Shown here piece by piece: positions 22,864 through 31,936 of a stretch of 64,000 nucleotides of DNA (positions are counted from its first letter, which is position 1; every line of letters starts with the position of its first letter). The position numbers and the translations under genes are program-made. The notes under the pieces are model-generated. The model was not told where the DNA came from. It saw nothing but the letters and a program-made list of their open reading frames with translations, and did no database searches. Source of the stretch: Mycosarcoma maydis. Its lineage: Eukaryota > Basidiomycota > Ustilaginomycetes > Ustilaginales. The stretch spans positions 248,001-312,000 of the forward strand of contig NC_026495.1 of assembly GCF_000328475.2 (NCBI RefSeq), written 5' to 3'.

Positions 22864-22880
22864 CATTCGTGATTCACGTT
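22864..22880. repeat. Heptamer array, inverted pair
   Basis: ATTCGTGATTCACGTT, the same palindromic arrangement as at 22183. Confidence 0.7.
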
Positions 22881-23035
22881 CAGACTATCAGCCGTGAGCC
22901 AGTTTCTACCAGTCTCTCTCTGCATGCCACAGAGGATGGAAATCATCTATTCGATCGGCTCGACATGCCATGAGCATATGTACAAGCGCCAAGCACCAAG
23001 GTTTGGGCCGTGATGGCTGAATCGTGAATGGCGCT

Positions 23036-23914
23036 TCAATGTTGCAATTCGACCCGTTTGCCAGGCGACCATTCCCTCGCTGCCTTTTCAATGTTTGTCC
23101 AGTACCTCAACTGAACACTCGCCTCTCTGGCCGTCTCGAGGTCTGGCGGGGTTTGACCGAAGGCCTCGTTCAACTTTTTGACGGTCGCTTCCAACAGCTT
23201 TGCATTATCTGCTCTGACCTCTGCCGCCTCTTGTTCGCTCCCCGCCTCTTCCAGCCGCTCTCGTAACTCCATCACCTCCATCAGCAGTTCCGGATCTTCC
23301 AACGAGTCCGATTCGGATGGCTCGCACGCACCGTGTCTTTCCAGTAGATAGAAGGCACGCGACAGCGGGTGCAGAAGTGTCTCGTACGCACGGTTGATAA
23401 GTGCGCTCTGCTGCGCTCCGATCTGCTGCTCTTTGTCACTTCGTCCCACCATACGGTCTGGATGCGTGACCGCCATTTTCAGTCGCCAAGCTCGTTTCAG
23501 GGCTGAAACGTCGACTTGCCATCCTCCCGAGGGAACCGAGGCCAGATCGAGGTCCATGGCTTTGTAAAAGTCAATGTCGGAGGGCAAGGGTTGAAGTGTG
23601 TTGCATTCGGGACAGCAGAGCGATTCGAGTGGTTGGGGGTGACTGCAGTTTGGGCAGGATTTGAGAGGTGCAGATGCTGAAATTTTGCTGAACGACATAC
23701 GTGGCATGCTTGCTCGAATGTCTTGCCTTGTTAGCAGCGTTACAACCGCCAAGCGAGAAAAGGGAGAGCAAACATGTTTGCTGCCGCCGTTGACGATCGA
23801 AGGCCGTGCAGCGAAGACCAGGGAACGCGCAGCTCCGGTCTCTGTCGCTGCGATGCGTGTGATACCTGCAGTCCCGCGCATTAGCAAGCGACCATTTGCA
23901 CCAGCGTTGATCAT
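23036..23914 (-). CDS. jac1: HSC20/Jac1 mitochondrial Fe-S cluster co-chaperone
   Basis: 292 aa. The N-terminal ~80 residues are Arg/Ala/Ser-rich with no acidic run, consistent with a mitochondrial presequence. Then comes a four-cysteine zinc motif (CPNC 87-90, CPEC 101-104) as in animal and many fungal HSC20 proteins. A J-domain follows with the diagnostic HPD at 151-153 (AVTHPDRMVG) and NRAYETLLHPLSRAFYLLE. The C-terminal HscB three-helix domain contains DPELLMEVMELRERLE. HSC20 delivers the scaffold Isu to the Hsp70 chaperone so that the Fe-S cluster can be transferred. Length and domain order are normal. It lies tail-to-head with the SNARE gene, 26 bp away. Confidence 0.92.
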   Translation of the reverse strand: MINAGANGRLLMRGTAGITRIAATETGAARSLVFAARPSIVNGGSKHVCSPFSRLAVVTLLTRQDIRASMPRMSFSKISASAPLKSCPNCSHPQPLESLCCPECNTLQPLPSDIDFYKAMDLDLASVPSGGWQVDVSALKRAWRLKMAVTHPDRMVGRSDKEQQIGAQQSALINRAYETLLHPLSRAFYLLERHGACEPSESDSLEDPELLMEVMELRERLEEAGSEQEAAEVRADNAKLLEATVKKLNEAFGQTPPDLETAREASVQLRYWTNIEKAAREWSPGKRVELQH

Positions 23915-23940
23915 TTTGGCTTGCTACTTTCGCTTGCTAC

Positions 23941-24240
23941 TTAGAACAAGAGCTTATACAACAACCAAAGACCTACAAAGCCGCCGATAATGTACAGCGT
24001 CAGCCGATGCTGTCGCGCACCGTTAACTATGGTCCTGGAAAAGTGGTTAGAGGTACGTTGCAGCTGAGCGCCAAATTGGTCAAACTGATCCGAAGTCTGC
24101 GACAATAGTCCAGCGCGCTGGTTTTCTGAGTCGTTGTGGATGTCAATGGTCACTGAACGCAGCGACGAGACTTTCGAGTAAAGGGCGTCGAGAGCCGAAT
24201 CGTTCTGCTGCTCGTACGTTCGATCCGCCGAGGTGGACAT
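23941..24240 (-). CDS. sft1: Qc-SNARE of the Sft1/Bet1-like type
   Basis: 99 aa with the layout of Sft1/GS15: a single SNARE helix (residues ~10-75, NDSALDALYSKVSSLRSVTI...) and a C-terminal membrane anchor (LTLYIIGGFVGLWLLYKLLF) with nothing beyond it. The segment DSENQRAGLL places a Gln where Bet1L has EDQN, consistent with the ionic zero layer. Yeast Sft1 is 97 aa and ends in a very similar LYxLFKLF. Sft1 acts in retrograde intra-Golgi vesicle fusion with Sed5, Gos1 and Ykt6. Bet1 itself is the alternative, but the short N-terminus and anchor sequence favour Sft1. It sits 26 bp upstream of HSC20 on the same strand and is divergent from MRPL16. Confidence 0.8.
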   Translation of the reverse strand: MSTSADRTYEQQNDSALDALYSKVSSLRSVTIDIHNDSENQRAGLLSQTSDQFDQFGAQLQRTSNHFSRTIVNGARQHRLTLYIIGGFVGLWLLYKLLF

Positions 24241-24745
24241 TTAACCTAGAAGCGGCTTGTGCCAGCTAATGATTGTTCGGGGAAGGTCGTGACGCTGCTG
24301 AAACTGTTCTTGTGGTTGTTACCAGTGGCAAAAAGAGCGTCCTGAGGCGAAGTAAGGTCATGTATATCAACGTAAGAAGGAACAAAGTTACAGCCTTGGC
24401 AGGCTAAGACAAGTTGTCGTGTGTGGAGGGAGATACATGCATCACAGCATTTCTGAGGTTTCAGGTTCCGTTTTCCACGTTCCACGCTGATCGTTGTCAG
24501 TGCACAAGCTGGTTGATCGACCACAGATCGGTGATTCAAACTGCTGTTTCCCGATTTTTTCGATCAGAGCCTTCCGGGCTTTTTGGAAGAATCGTGAATA
24601 TAATCTTGAATGTCCTCGCTGACTTTGGATTTGAACCAGAGAGGTTCTTACTATCACCACCGTCGTCAAATCGTCACATTCGCACCTCAAATCACCATTC
24701 CAGGCCCAGGTGGATCGCAGTGCGTCACTTCAAATACTCAACAAT

Positions 24746-25551
24746 ATGCTGTCGTCACTCACTGCGGCCCTACACGGGCTGAGCGTCGGCACTGCTGCTT
24801 CAGCTGGTCCATCTTCCATCGCCTCAGCTTCTCGAAAGTTGATCCCTTCCATTCGATCGCTCCACATCGCCTCATCTTCCCGTCCATCTGTTCGCAACGC
24901 CATCAAAGCTCCCACGTGCTTCTCAATGCAGATTGGAGGCGTTCGACACAAAGGCAACCTTGCTCCGCGTCGAACAAAGTATCGCAAGGCACACAAGATC
25001 ACCATTCCTTTCAACACTGGGGGATCGACGAAAGGTACAACCGTCCAAGAAGGCGCATACGGAATCCGACTTTTGGCGCCTGCCCGTCTGTCAGCGAAAC
25101 AGCTCGTGGCTGCCGAGACCGCTCTGAAACGAAAATTGAAGGTAGTCAAGGGAGCACAGGTGTTTTTGCGAGTGTTTCCAGATATTCCCGTCTGCATCAA
25201 GGGAAACGAAACCCGTATGGGCAAAGGTAAAGGAACATTTGAGTACTGGGCTTGCAGGTAAGTGCTTCTCACCTTTACTCAACGCCGACTCGTAGCTCAA
25301 AGGGCTGTACCGCTGACTCGAAAGCTCTTCCTTCATAATCATTTAGGGCCAACATGGGTAAAGTCATCTTTGAGATTGGTGGGCCTGTCGAAATTCGACC
25401 CGAAGTGGCCAAGGAAGCACTCCGCCTGGCTTCCGCTAAGTTGCCTGTTCCAACCGAGTTTGTGACAACCGCTTCGAAGCCCAGGATCGGCAACAAGGTC
25501 GTCGAGGATGCTGTTACGACCAGCTCTGCTGTAGCCGCAGCTGCACCGTAA
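24746..25551 (+). CDS. mrpl16: Mitochondrial ribosomal protein L16 (uL16m)
   Basis: Two exons, 24746-25257 and 25347-25551, 238 aa. The 89-nt intron has a GTAAGT donor, CTGAC branch site and TTTAG acceptor, and splits an Arg codon. The spliced junction [16 protein letters not shown] restores the L16 core. Residues ~70-200 carry the L16/L10e fold: [35 protein letters not shown], then [16 protein letters not shown] and FEYWA. The first ~65 residues are a Ser/Ala/Arg mitochondrial presequence. uL16m sits near the peptidyl-transferase centre and tRNA sites of the large mitoribosomal subunit. The ATG at 24746 is the first in frame; upstream the frame has only non-ATG starts. It is convergent with SEC20. 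Confidence 0.93.
25258..25346 (+). other. Intron of MRPL16
   Basis: GTAAGT donor, CTGAC branch-type site at ~25313 and TTTAG acceptor. Removing it joins two parts of one conserved domain, so the call is secure. Confidence 0.9.
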
Positions 25552-25730
25552 ACGGCTGAGGCTGTCGCAACAGCGACCACTGTCAGCTCTTCGTAGGCGA
25601 GAATCAAATCATGTACTATAGTATTGCTCGGTAAGCTTTTCCTATCGCCTCTTTTGGCTCTCTATTTCTGTGGTCCTTCGGTCGCGCCTCCCATTGAGGC
25701 AGACCGGATTGTCACGACGCACACCTGATC

Positions 25731-25773
25731 AGACTCAGACTCAGACTCAGACTCAGCCTCAGCCTCAGCCTCA
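25731..25773. repeat. Hexanucleotide AGACTC/AGCCTC tandem repeat
   Basis: Three to four copies of AGACTC followed by three of AGCCTC, a single-base variant, in the 260-bp convergent spacer between MRPL16 and SEC20. Confidence 0.85.
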
Positions 25774-25810
25774 CTCGCCTTCAGACTTGAGGATCATGAT
25801 TCGATTACCA

Positions 25811-26908
25811 CTACAGCTCAACATGCTCGACAGGAAGCGTGTTCGCTCGAGGCTCTGCCGATTCCTGCGGCATGACGGTCTGCACCAACTGTTCCAGATC
25901 ATCTTGCAAATCCATGATGTTCTCCTTCACTTCTTGTTTCGCCGAACTCGTCTGTGCAGCAGTAGTTACTGCCGCCGTCGAAGTGGCCGATAAAACCGCT
26001 GTGCTCACCACCTTCGCTGTTACTGCCACCGTTTGACTACTCGCCACTTGGCTCGCTGCCTGTTTCAACAAACCTACTTTCCCTTCCACATCCTCGCCGC
26101 CCCTGCTCGCCAACCCGCCGAGCAGCTTGTTCAGCCCAAACAGTCTAAAAAAGAACCCAAGAAGCCCAACGCCTTTGCTGATCAGCCTTACATAGACGAT
26201 ATATCCAACGCATCCTAAGAAGAACAAGAATGCGGCGGCGACCATTCCTTTTCCTATCAGGTCCTCTCGCTCCATTGTCTTGATCATCTTGACCGAGTTC
26301 GACATGAGTGTAGTCAATGAGCCATACTGGAACGAAAGGCTCGAGATGGTTTGAGAAGATTCCTCCAGCAATTGTGACGACATGGCTGACTTTTCGAGTT
26401 CTGCCGACATGAGCGAGACGGTGCGTCGAAGGGCATCGGTCACGTCCTGAGAGGCGGTCATAAGTTTGTCTTCGCCGGAAGATCCTGCACGGCCGCCTGT
26501 GCGTTCTTTGGCGCTGTCAGCGGCAAGTTGCAAGCCGGCACGAGCTTGGACTGTGCGTGCACTTTCGATGGAGCGTCGAGCCGAGAGCAGAGCTTTGCGT
26601 GTTGACTGTCGGATTTCGTCGAGCTGTTGGCTCGCTGTTGCGGCAAGGTGAGAGATTTCACGGCGTTCGACCTCCGATTCTGCTTCGTCTATGGCAAATT
26701 TGAGATCGTTGACTTGACGCTTGAGGCCATCGATGGATGAGGCGATTTCTGTTTCAAAGTCGGTGACAAGCGAGGCGCTGGTGCAGGTTTGCAACCGTGG
26801 AATCTGATGGTTGATGACATCTTGGCTGTATCGCTGGAAGGAAGCATGTAGTGCTAGGAGGTCTGGTGGGATGAGTGAGACCGAGCTCGATGCGGTAGCA
26901 GACGTCAT
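25811..26908 (-). CDS. sec20: Sec20 (BNIP1-type) SNARE of the Golgi-to-ER route
   Basis: 365 aa from the ATG at 26908; 18 upstream in-frame residues look like leader. Residues ~30-130 are helical with charged heptads. The Sec20 SNARE region follows (LMTASQDVTDALRRTVSLMSAE...), with the characteristic SLSFQYGSL segment and then a transmembrane helix GMVAAAFLFFLGCVGYIVYV. About 110 lumenal residues follow. Yeast Sec20 ends in the ER-retrieval signal HDEL; this protein ends in HVEL, a possible variant. Sec20 forms the ER target SNARE with Ufe1 and Use1 for COPI vesicles. Heptamer arrays fill its shared promoter with the transporter gene. Confidence 0.85.
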   Translation of the reverse strand: MTSATASSSVSLIPPDLLALHASFQRYSQDVINHQIPRLQTCTSASLVTDFETEIASSIDGLKRQVNDLKFAIDEAESEVERREISHLAATASQQLDEIRQSTRKALLSARRSIESARTVQARAGLQLAADSAKERTGGRAGSSGEDKLMTASQDVTDALRRTVSLMSAELEKSAMSSQLLEESSQTISSLSFQYGSLTTLMSNSVKMIKTMEREDLIGKGMVAAAFLFFLGCVGYIVYVRLISKGVGLLGFFFRLFGLNKLLGGLASRGGEDVEGKVGLLKQAASQVASSQTVAVTAKVVSTAVLSATSTAAVTTAAQTSSAKQEVKENIMDLQDDLEQLVQTVMPQESAEPRANTLPVEHVEL

Positions 26909-26965
26909 AATTGCTCGTCGTTGCGATACAGAGTGACTGGAGGAGACACAGAAGACAAGCAAAAG

Positions 26966-27022
26966 GAATCGTGAATCAGGACTCGTGAATCACATGAATA
27001 CTCCATTCACGATTCACGATTG
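26966..27022. repeat. Heptamer array with spaced units
   Basis: AATCGTGAATC, ACTCGTGAATCA, then ATTCACGATTCACGATTG, about 55 bp upstream of the SEC20 start. Confidence 0.8.
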
Positions 27023-27070
27023 TGGATGTGGTCCGTCCGTGTTGCGGCTGACACGTAATTTCTGCAGCCC

Positions 27071-27119
27071 TCATTCACGATTCGTGATTCGTGATTCGTG
27101 ATTGTGTCTAACTCACGAC
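27071..27119. repeat. Heptamer array, longest uninterrupted run
   Basis: ATTCACG followed by three head-to-tail ATTCGTG units and ATTGTG, then an ACTCACGACT unit. The exact 7-bp period is clearest here. Confidence 0.88.
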
Positions 27120-27190
27120 TATTCCAGATATCGGAACAGTCGTGAGTGACAGCGAGCTCACCAACACCAACCTAGATATTTCACGTTGCA

Positions 27191-27224
27191 CGTTCGTGAC
27201 GTTCGTGATTCATGATTCACGATT
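27191..27224. repeat. Heptamer array
   Basis: CGTTCGTGACGTTCGTGATTCATGATTCACGATT: mixed direct and inverted units. Confidence 0.8.
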
Positions 27225-27594
27225 GTTACACTCGCAAAATCCGGATCCTGATCAGTATCGCACTTTGATGCTACAAGCTGCTGCTAAACCGAAACGATCA
27301 CACTGCAGTCTGAGCTGCGAAAGGCAATCCACAGCGACGCCTTCGTTCGGACTAACTTACCACCACAACACGTCCGTCGGCATTGCCGATGCTTGGGCTT
27401 TTTTCATTCCCACCCGAATCTCTCCAACGTCACCGTGTAGCAAATTCAGTTTGGCATCGGCTCGACCGCAGTCTGTTCAAATGCTTCGGACGATCCGCGA
27501 AGAATTGCCATTTCACAATCCCTGAATAGGTAGACTGTTGGATCCATTCCGCAAGGGCTCGTCCCTACCATTGCCAGCACCGCTTATCATCAGC

Positions 27595-29640
27595 ATGTCG
27601 ACCAACATCTTCCGCGATAGCTACACCGGCGAATTTGCAGAGCATACCGATTCGACATCTACTTCGGCGCATAAGCCAAAGAAAGCAAGCTTGCTGAACC
27701 TGCCTGGTGGCGGCAAAGCTATCTTCGCCTTTGTTCTCAGTCTGTTCGCATACACACTGCAGACAGAATTTGCACAATATGTTCAGCAGTCTCTCAACTA
27801 CCGCAAGCCCTTCCTGTCCCTCTACCTCGGACACAGCGGCTTCTTGCTCCTGTTTCCAATGCACCTCTTCTTCCTCAAATGGACCACAGGCCGGCCCATT
27901 ACACATTACCTTCATCTCATCGCACTGAACCTCCGCTGGCAGCTCGATACTCCTGCATCCTCACTACCCAACCCACGTGCTGATGCAGTACGGCAACGAC
28001 TCAGCCAGGCTTCTGGAAGAGCATGTGGTGCAAGTCGAGAAGATTGGGGAGAGCCCGCAGCTGAGAGCTCGAGACGTCAACGGGCATGCTTTTTCGACCA
28101 AATGTTTGGCTTCAACGTCTTTCGCCTTGTCGGTCTGTTTTTCATTCTGACTATCGGTATCACGGTCCCTGCGTTGAGCTGGTACTGCGCAGTGCCCATG
28201 ACGTCGATGGCAGACATCACCGCCATCTACAATACCTTTTCCGTCTGGGCGCTTGTCTTTTCGGTCTGGTTCCTCGGTGAGAAGTGGGAGAAGCGAAAGG
28301 TGTTTTCCGTTCTGCTCGCTTGTCTCGGCGTCATCATTGTTGCTTATGGCGGTGCGGATCATCGAAAGGTGCCCAAGCCAATCGACCCGGTTCACGGCAA
28401 GCCACCAACAAACGAGGACCCTGCAGAGCAAGTCATCCGACACTCAATACACTCACTTGTCGATCGCTTTCTTCTTCAACGGGAAGCATCGTCCGAGTTG
28501 CCCATCAACAGTGCGCATAACCCCGTGCTGGGTGATCTGCTAGCATTTGTAGGTGCAGTGACGATGGCAGCATACGAAATGGCATTCAAACTGATCGGCA
28601 CGCTCCCGGATGAGCAAAGGCAAGCAGACATGTACTCTGCAGTCCCCAGCGGTCGCCATCGGCGGTCTCGCAGTTACGTTCACTACCAAGACCTCGAAGA
28701 TGGTAGCCAGCACCAAGCATACGAATCCGAAGGGCTGCTGCACACTTCTCAGCCTAACAAGCGGCGTGATGACACTAACGGCGACTTTGGTGTCGATGTC
28801 GCTCCAGCAAGTCAGCACGTGATTGGTGAGGATGATCAAGGCGATGTCAAGACGCGAGAGTCAATCGACACAAGGAGGTACTCTACCGTGGCAGACAAGT
28901 TGATTGATCAAGACCGTCAAGATTATCAGAGCATCACTCCACCACTGGAGGCGTCGGCACCTGCCGAAGGGGACGACGGTGTTAAGGCAGCTATCAGCAA
29001 GGTGCGAGTGCACGCCAAGGCTGTCCGCGTGTCGAGTGGTCCGATCAAGGAGAGGGACGAGGACGAAGAGAGTCAAGTGACCGAAAGCGAGCTAGACGAG
29101 GACGAAGAACGACTGGTCCTTTCGGGTGCTACTCGGCTCCATCGGACGCGCTCAAACCTCTCCGTTCATCACCGACCTCTTGCAGATGACGAAGCCACTA
29201 CTCCGCGTCCAGGCCCCAGCTGCAGGAGCTCGTCCTATCGAAGTGTGCACGACCCTTCTATCCCGCCACCTCTACCTTTTGGTCTACATGCCAACGTCAT
29301 GACAGCCGGCATCGGGCTTACCACCTTTACAACTTTCTGGATCGGTGTCATTGTGGCAAACCATTTCGGATGGGAACCTTTCGAGCTTCCGCATAACTTG
29401 CGCACCTATGTCTCCATCGCCATGGTGGTGCTTTGCGGCATCTTTTTCAATGCTGCGTTCATGATCTTGCTGTCACTCTGGGGTCCAGTGCTCGCGTCGG
29501 TCAGCTGTTTGATGACCACGATCCTCGTCGAGGTTGCAGACGTGCTGCTGGGTCATGAGCTAAAATGGATCAGCGTCCTTGGATGTGCACTGATCGGTGC
29601 CGGGTTCGCCGTGCTCGTTGGTGGAGACTCAATCCACTAG
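27595..29640 (+). CDS. DMT-superfamily (SLC35F/EamA-like) membrane transporter
   Basis: 681 aa from the ATG at 27595, single exon. Hydrophobic helices cluster in the first ~280 residues (for example AIFAFVLSLFAYTLQTEF, LVGLFFILTIGITVPALSWYCAV, KVFSVLLACLGVIIVAYGG) and in the last ~110 (VMTAGIGLTTFTTFWIGVIV, VSIAMVVLCGIFFNAAFMILL, WISVLGCALIGAGFAVLVGG). Typical DMT features are visible: DITAIYNTFSVWALVFSVWFLGEKW before a helix, and the repeat-related SVSCLMTTILVEVADVLLGHELKW near the end. A large hydrophilic, acidic loop (~280 residues, partly split by a short hydrophobic helix at LGDLLAFVGAVTMAAYEMAF) separates the halves. Substrate is unknown; nucleotide-sugar, vacuolar solute or thiamine-repressible transporters are relatives. 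Confidence 0.75.
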   Translation: MSTNIFRDSYTGEFAEHTDSTSTSAHKPKKASLLNLPGGGKAIFAFVLSLFAYTLQTEFAQYVQQSLNYRKPFLSLYLGHSGFLLLFPMHLFFLKWTTGRPITHYLHLIALNLRWQLDTPASSLPNPRADAVRQRLSQASGRACGASREDWGEPAAESSRRQRACFFDQMFGFNVFRLVGLFFILTIGITVPALSWYCAVPMTSMADITAIYNTFSVWALVFSVWFLGEKWEKRKVFSVLLACLGVIIVAYGGADHRKVPKPIDPVHGKPPTNEDPAEQVIRHSIHSLVDRFLLQREASSELPINSAHNPVLGDLLAFVGAVTMAAYEMAFKLIGTLPDEQRQADMYSAVPSGRHRRSRSYVHYQDLEDGSQHQAYESEGLLHTSQPNKRRDDTNGDFGVDVAPASQHVIGEDDQGDVKTRESIDTRRYSTVADKLIDQDRQDYQSITPPLEASAPAEGDDGVKAAISKVRVHAKAVRVSSGPIKERDEDEESQVTESELDEDEERLVLSGATRLHRTRSNLSVHHRPLADDEATTPRPGPSCRSSSYRSVHDPSIPPPLPFGLHANVMTAGIGLTTFTTFWIGVIVANHFGWEPFELPHNLRTYVSIAMVVLCGIFFNAAFMILLSLWGPVLASVSCLMTTILVEVADVLLGHELKWISVLGCALIGAGFAVLVGGDSIH

Positions 29641-30646
29641 CTGTAATCAGAACATTTGTACTTAAGTTATGTTTTCATGCTTTGAGTTAGACGCCGTTCC
29701 AGTGTAGTTAGTGATCCACACCCGGGTTAAGCTTTGACAAGATTTGATGAATGCTTGGTAGTGAACGTAGACATGCACAGAATGTGCAGATGTGCTCGGA
29801 CCTGAATCTGCAGCTGACCCCTTAACCGAACGGTGCCGTGGCGGTCTGTGCCCTCGGAATCGCGATCGCGTTTCCTGCAAGCGCTCGTCGAGAACATTTC
29901 TAGATTGTCACATGAGGCCCTTGTCCCTGCAGCGAGTAGAAGTCCATCAACTGAAGCATTCGTGCTAGAGTGCGAAACCCACTTTTGCATGATATGAGAA
30001 GGCGTCGCGTCGCTTTGCATTGCGTGGATTTCCACTCACTTCGAACCTGGCCAGCATTTACATCTGGTACAGCCTAAGCCTTGAAAAGTATGTAACCAGA
30101 GCAAGGCTTACGCCTTTGAGGCTAGTGTTGGCTATCTAGCGGACTGCGTTGTGGAGTGGGCAAGGTACAGAAGGCATGCGAGTGCCAAGCTCAGGAAACT
30201 GGTGGGTTTCACGTACTGCACTGTCAGTTGGTGGGGGCACAAGGTTAAGGTGTACTCGAGGACAACGGGCGTGGCAAAGAGCTACAGAACTCTTTGAAAG
30301 CTTTGATGCTGCCCAAAATGAGCTTGCAGACCACTTCACTGTATCTTTGGGCGGGAGTCCATTGGGAACTAATGCATCGCCCTGTGCCAGCCACGGAGAG
30401 AATCGAGTCCTTTCATCTGTACATCCAAATGCAGGCCCTCTTTCCCCTCTTTGCGTATAAATCTTTCTTTTCCCCCTCATCACTCTGCATTCGTCCCCCT
30501 TTTCAATCTCGCCTTACATCTATCCCTGGAAAACATTGCCTCGCTCCGTACATCAAGGAGATAACTCCTCTCCTTTTGGCCTCTCAAAGGCAACGTCACT
30601 GCTAGGTTAGCTTCTACTCATCCTGTTCCGACAAGGCGTATCCGAC
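29641..30646. other. Intergenic region upstream of the GH128 gene
   Basis: About 1 kb between the transporter stop and the GH128 start. A TATA-like TATAAAT lies at 30456. From 30440 the sequence is pyrimidine-rich, as expected of a fungal leader. No heptamer arrays are seen, unlike most promoter-bearing spaces here. Confidence 0.5.
30456..30462 (+). promoter_or_regulatory. Possible TATA box of the GH128 gene
   Basis: TATAAAT 185 bp upstream of the ATG, followed by a pyrimidine-rich tract of the kind seen around fungal transcription starts. Position is plausible but not proven. Confidence 0.35.
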
Positions 30647-31936
30647 ATGAATCTCAACCTTGCCGCTCTCTCAACTCTATTGTCCGTCGCGCTAGCCGCT
30701 TTGGCAGAGGCCAAGAAACATCATCACGCTCATGGACACAAGAATGCACACCCAGGCCATGAAAAGCCCGCACTTGATGCGCGCGATGACGCATCAACTC
30801 ATCGAATTGGTGTTCCCTGGGGATGCGGTCCTATCTGTCTCAAGGGTCTCAAGTCTACGAAGCGAACCGACATTGTATGGTACCACCATTGGCAGGACAC
30901 GAGAATCTCTGACCTCGACAAGCTCGGCTTTGAATACGTGCCCACCTTTTGGGGTCCAACCAAATGGGACAAATGGAACGCAGTCAAAGCTGAGATTTCG
31001 CAAGGACCTTTGCCAAAGTACTTGCTTGCGTTCAATGAGCCCGATGTCCAAAGTCAGTCAGATCTTGGGCCGAAAGCAGCTGCCAAGCTGTGGATGCAGG
31101 AACTTCAACCTTTTGCTCTCAAGGGAGTGCTCGTAGGCTCGCCTCAGGTTTGCTGGAACATGCAATGGCTCGAGCAATTCATGCTTGAGTGCAGGAGGCT
31201 TGGATGCAAAATTGGCTTCATCCCTTTGCACTGGTACGGATCGTGGAAAGACTTTGACAAGTTTACCAAGTGGATCTCGAGCGTACACGAAGCCTACGGA
31301 TTGCCTATCTGGCTAACAGAGTACGGCGTCACACAGGCCAGTGGTGGTTCGCAGGAGGACATCAAGAACTTCCACATACGTGCGGTTCACTGGATGCGTC
31401 AACAGGGTTATGTGACACGATCTGCTTGGCTCGGCGGCTTCCCTGTCAACAAGAAGCCCGACCCTTACCCTTCCAACCTCAACAGCTACTTTAACGACGA
31501 CGGCAGCGCACGCGACCTTCTCTGGTGGGCATCGCACTCCGCCGGCGGTTCGTACCTCAGTCTTCCCGGCATCCACAGGCGCGACACAGAATTCTCACCC
31601 GTGCACAACAAGACCTACAAGGACGACGACATCAAGCCGATCGAACACGAGCAGTACGATGAAGACCACTGCGACTACAAGTGTCAACTCCGCGAGAACT
31701 CCATCGAAAAGCATCACCGCAAGAAGAAGGGTATCGTCGAAGTCACCGAGGGCAACGTTTGCGTGGCCACACCTTCCAAGCTCGATCGCGAGGAACGCCA
31801 AAAGTTGACAACTTGCCTGAAACACGCTGGTTTGCTTGTTCCTGCCTCACCCAAGCATGAGAAATCCCACTCGAAGGACACTCATCACCATGCTCATGCT
31901 GACACTCCGGAAGCCAAGAGCCCAATTGTCGCTTGA
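30647..31936 (+). CDS. Secreted GH128 (Asl1-like) beta-1,3-glucanase family protein
   Basis: 429 aa. Residues 1-~22 form a signal peptide (hydrophobic core LAALSTLLSVALAALAEA). The mature protein starts with a His-rich segment (KKHHHAHGHKNAHPGH). Residues ~53-305 are a GH128 TIM-barrel domain: GVPWGCG, WYHHWQDT, FVPTFWG-type strand, LLAFNEPD with the presumed acid/base Glu131, IGFIPLHWYG, and IWLTEYG with the presumed nucleophile Glu225. Family members act on cell-wall beta-1,3-glucan; fission yeast Asl1 is a wall protein. After the barrel comes a charged tail of ~110 residues with two cysteines (CDYKC) and a second His cluster (HHHAHAD). No GPI signal is seen. It is convergent with the SLX4-like gene. 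Confidence 0.88.
   Translation: MNLNLAALSTLLSVALAALAEAKKHHHAHGHKNAHPGHEKPALDARDDASTHRIGVPWGCGPICLKGLKSTKRTDIVWYHHWQDTRISDLDKLGFEYVPTFWGPTKWDKWNAVKAEISQGPLPKYLLAFNEPDVQSQSDLGPKAAAKLWMQELQPFALKGVLVGSPQVCWNMQWLEQFMLECRRLGCKIGFIPLHWYGSWKDFDKFTKWISSVHEAYGLPIWLTEYGVTQASGGSQEDIKNFHIRAVHWMRQQGYVTRSAWLGGFPVNKKPDPYPSNLNSYFNDDGSARDLLWWASHSAGGSYLSLPGIHRRDTEFSPVHNKTYKDDDIKPIEHEQYDEDHCDYKCQLRENSIEKHHRKKKGIVEVTEGNVCVATPSKLDREERQKLTTCLKHAGLLVPASPKHEKSHSKDTHHHAHADTPEAKSPIVA

Larger units (their letters stand above)
17843..23035. other. 5.2-kb intergenic region without a convincing gene
   Basis: This is by far the longest gene-free stretch in the window. No ORF on either strand exceeds ~120 codons or shows a domain, and I recognised no tRNA or rRNA. 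Homopolymer runs (A8C6 near 19004, T9 near 19578), a small (GAACAAC)3 tandem near 19909-19931 and a GTGCTTCT-type duplication near 20279-20310 are visible. Heptamer arrays occur only in the right third (22183-22200, 22440-22483, 22864-22880). It could hold the PSP1 promoter and 5' leader, a non-coding RNA, or a decayed element. Confidence 0.5.
26909..27594. other. Divergent promoter region SEC20 / DMT transporter
   Basis: 686 bp with three heptamer-array clusters within 260 bp (26966-27022, 27071-27119, 27191-27224), the highest local density after the GH45/NOT1 promoter region. No coding signal is recognised. Confidence 0.6.

Noticed and set aside
24620..24640. tRNA-like B box (GGTTCAAATCC on the minus strand)
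   Set aside because: No matching acceptor stem or A box at the right distance.
27071..27119. CRISPR-like array
   Set aside because: Units are 7 bp without unique spacers, and the genome is eukaryotic; these are tandem short repeats.
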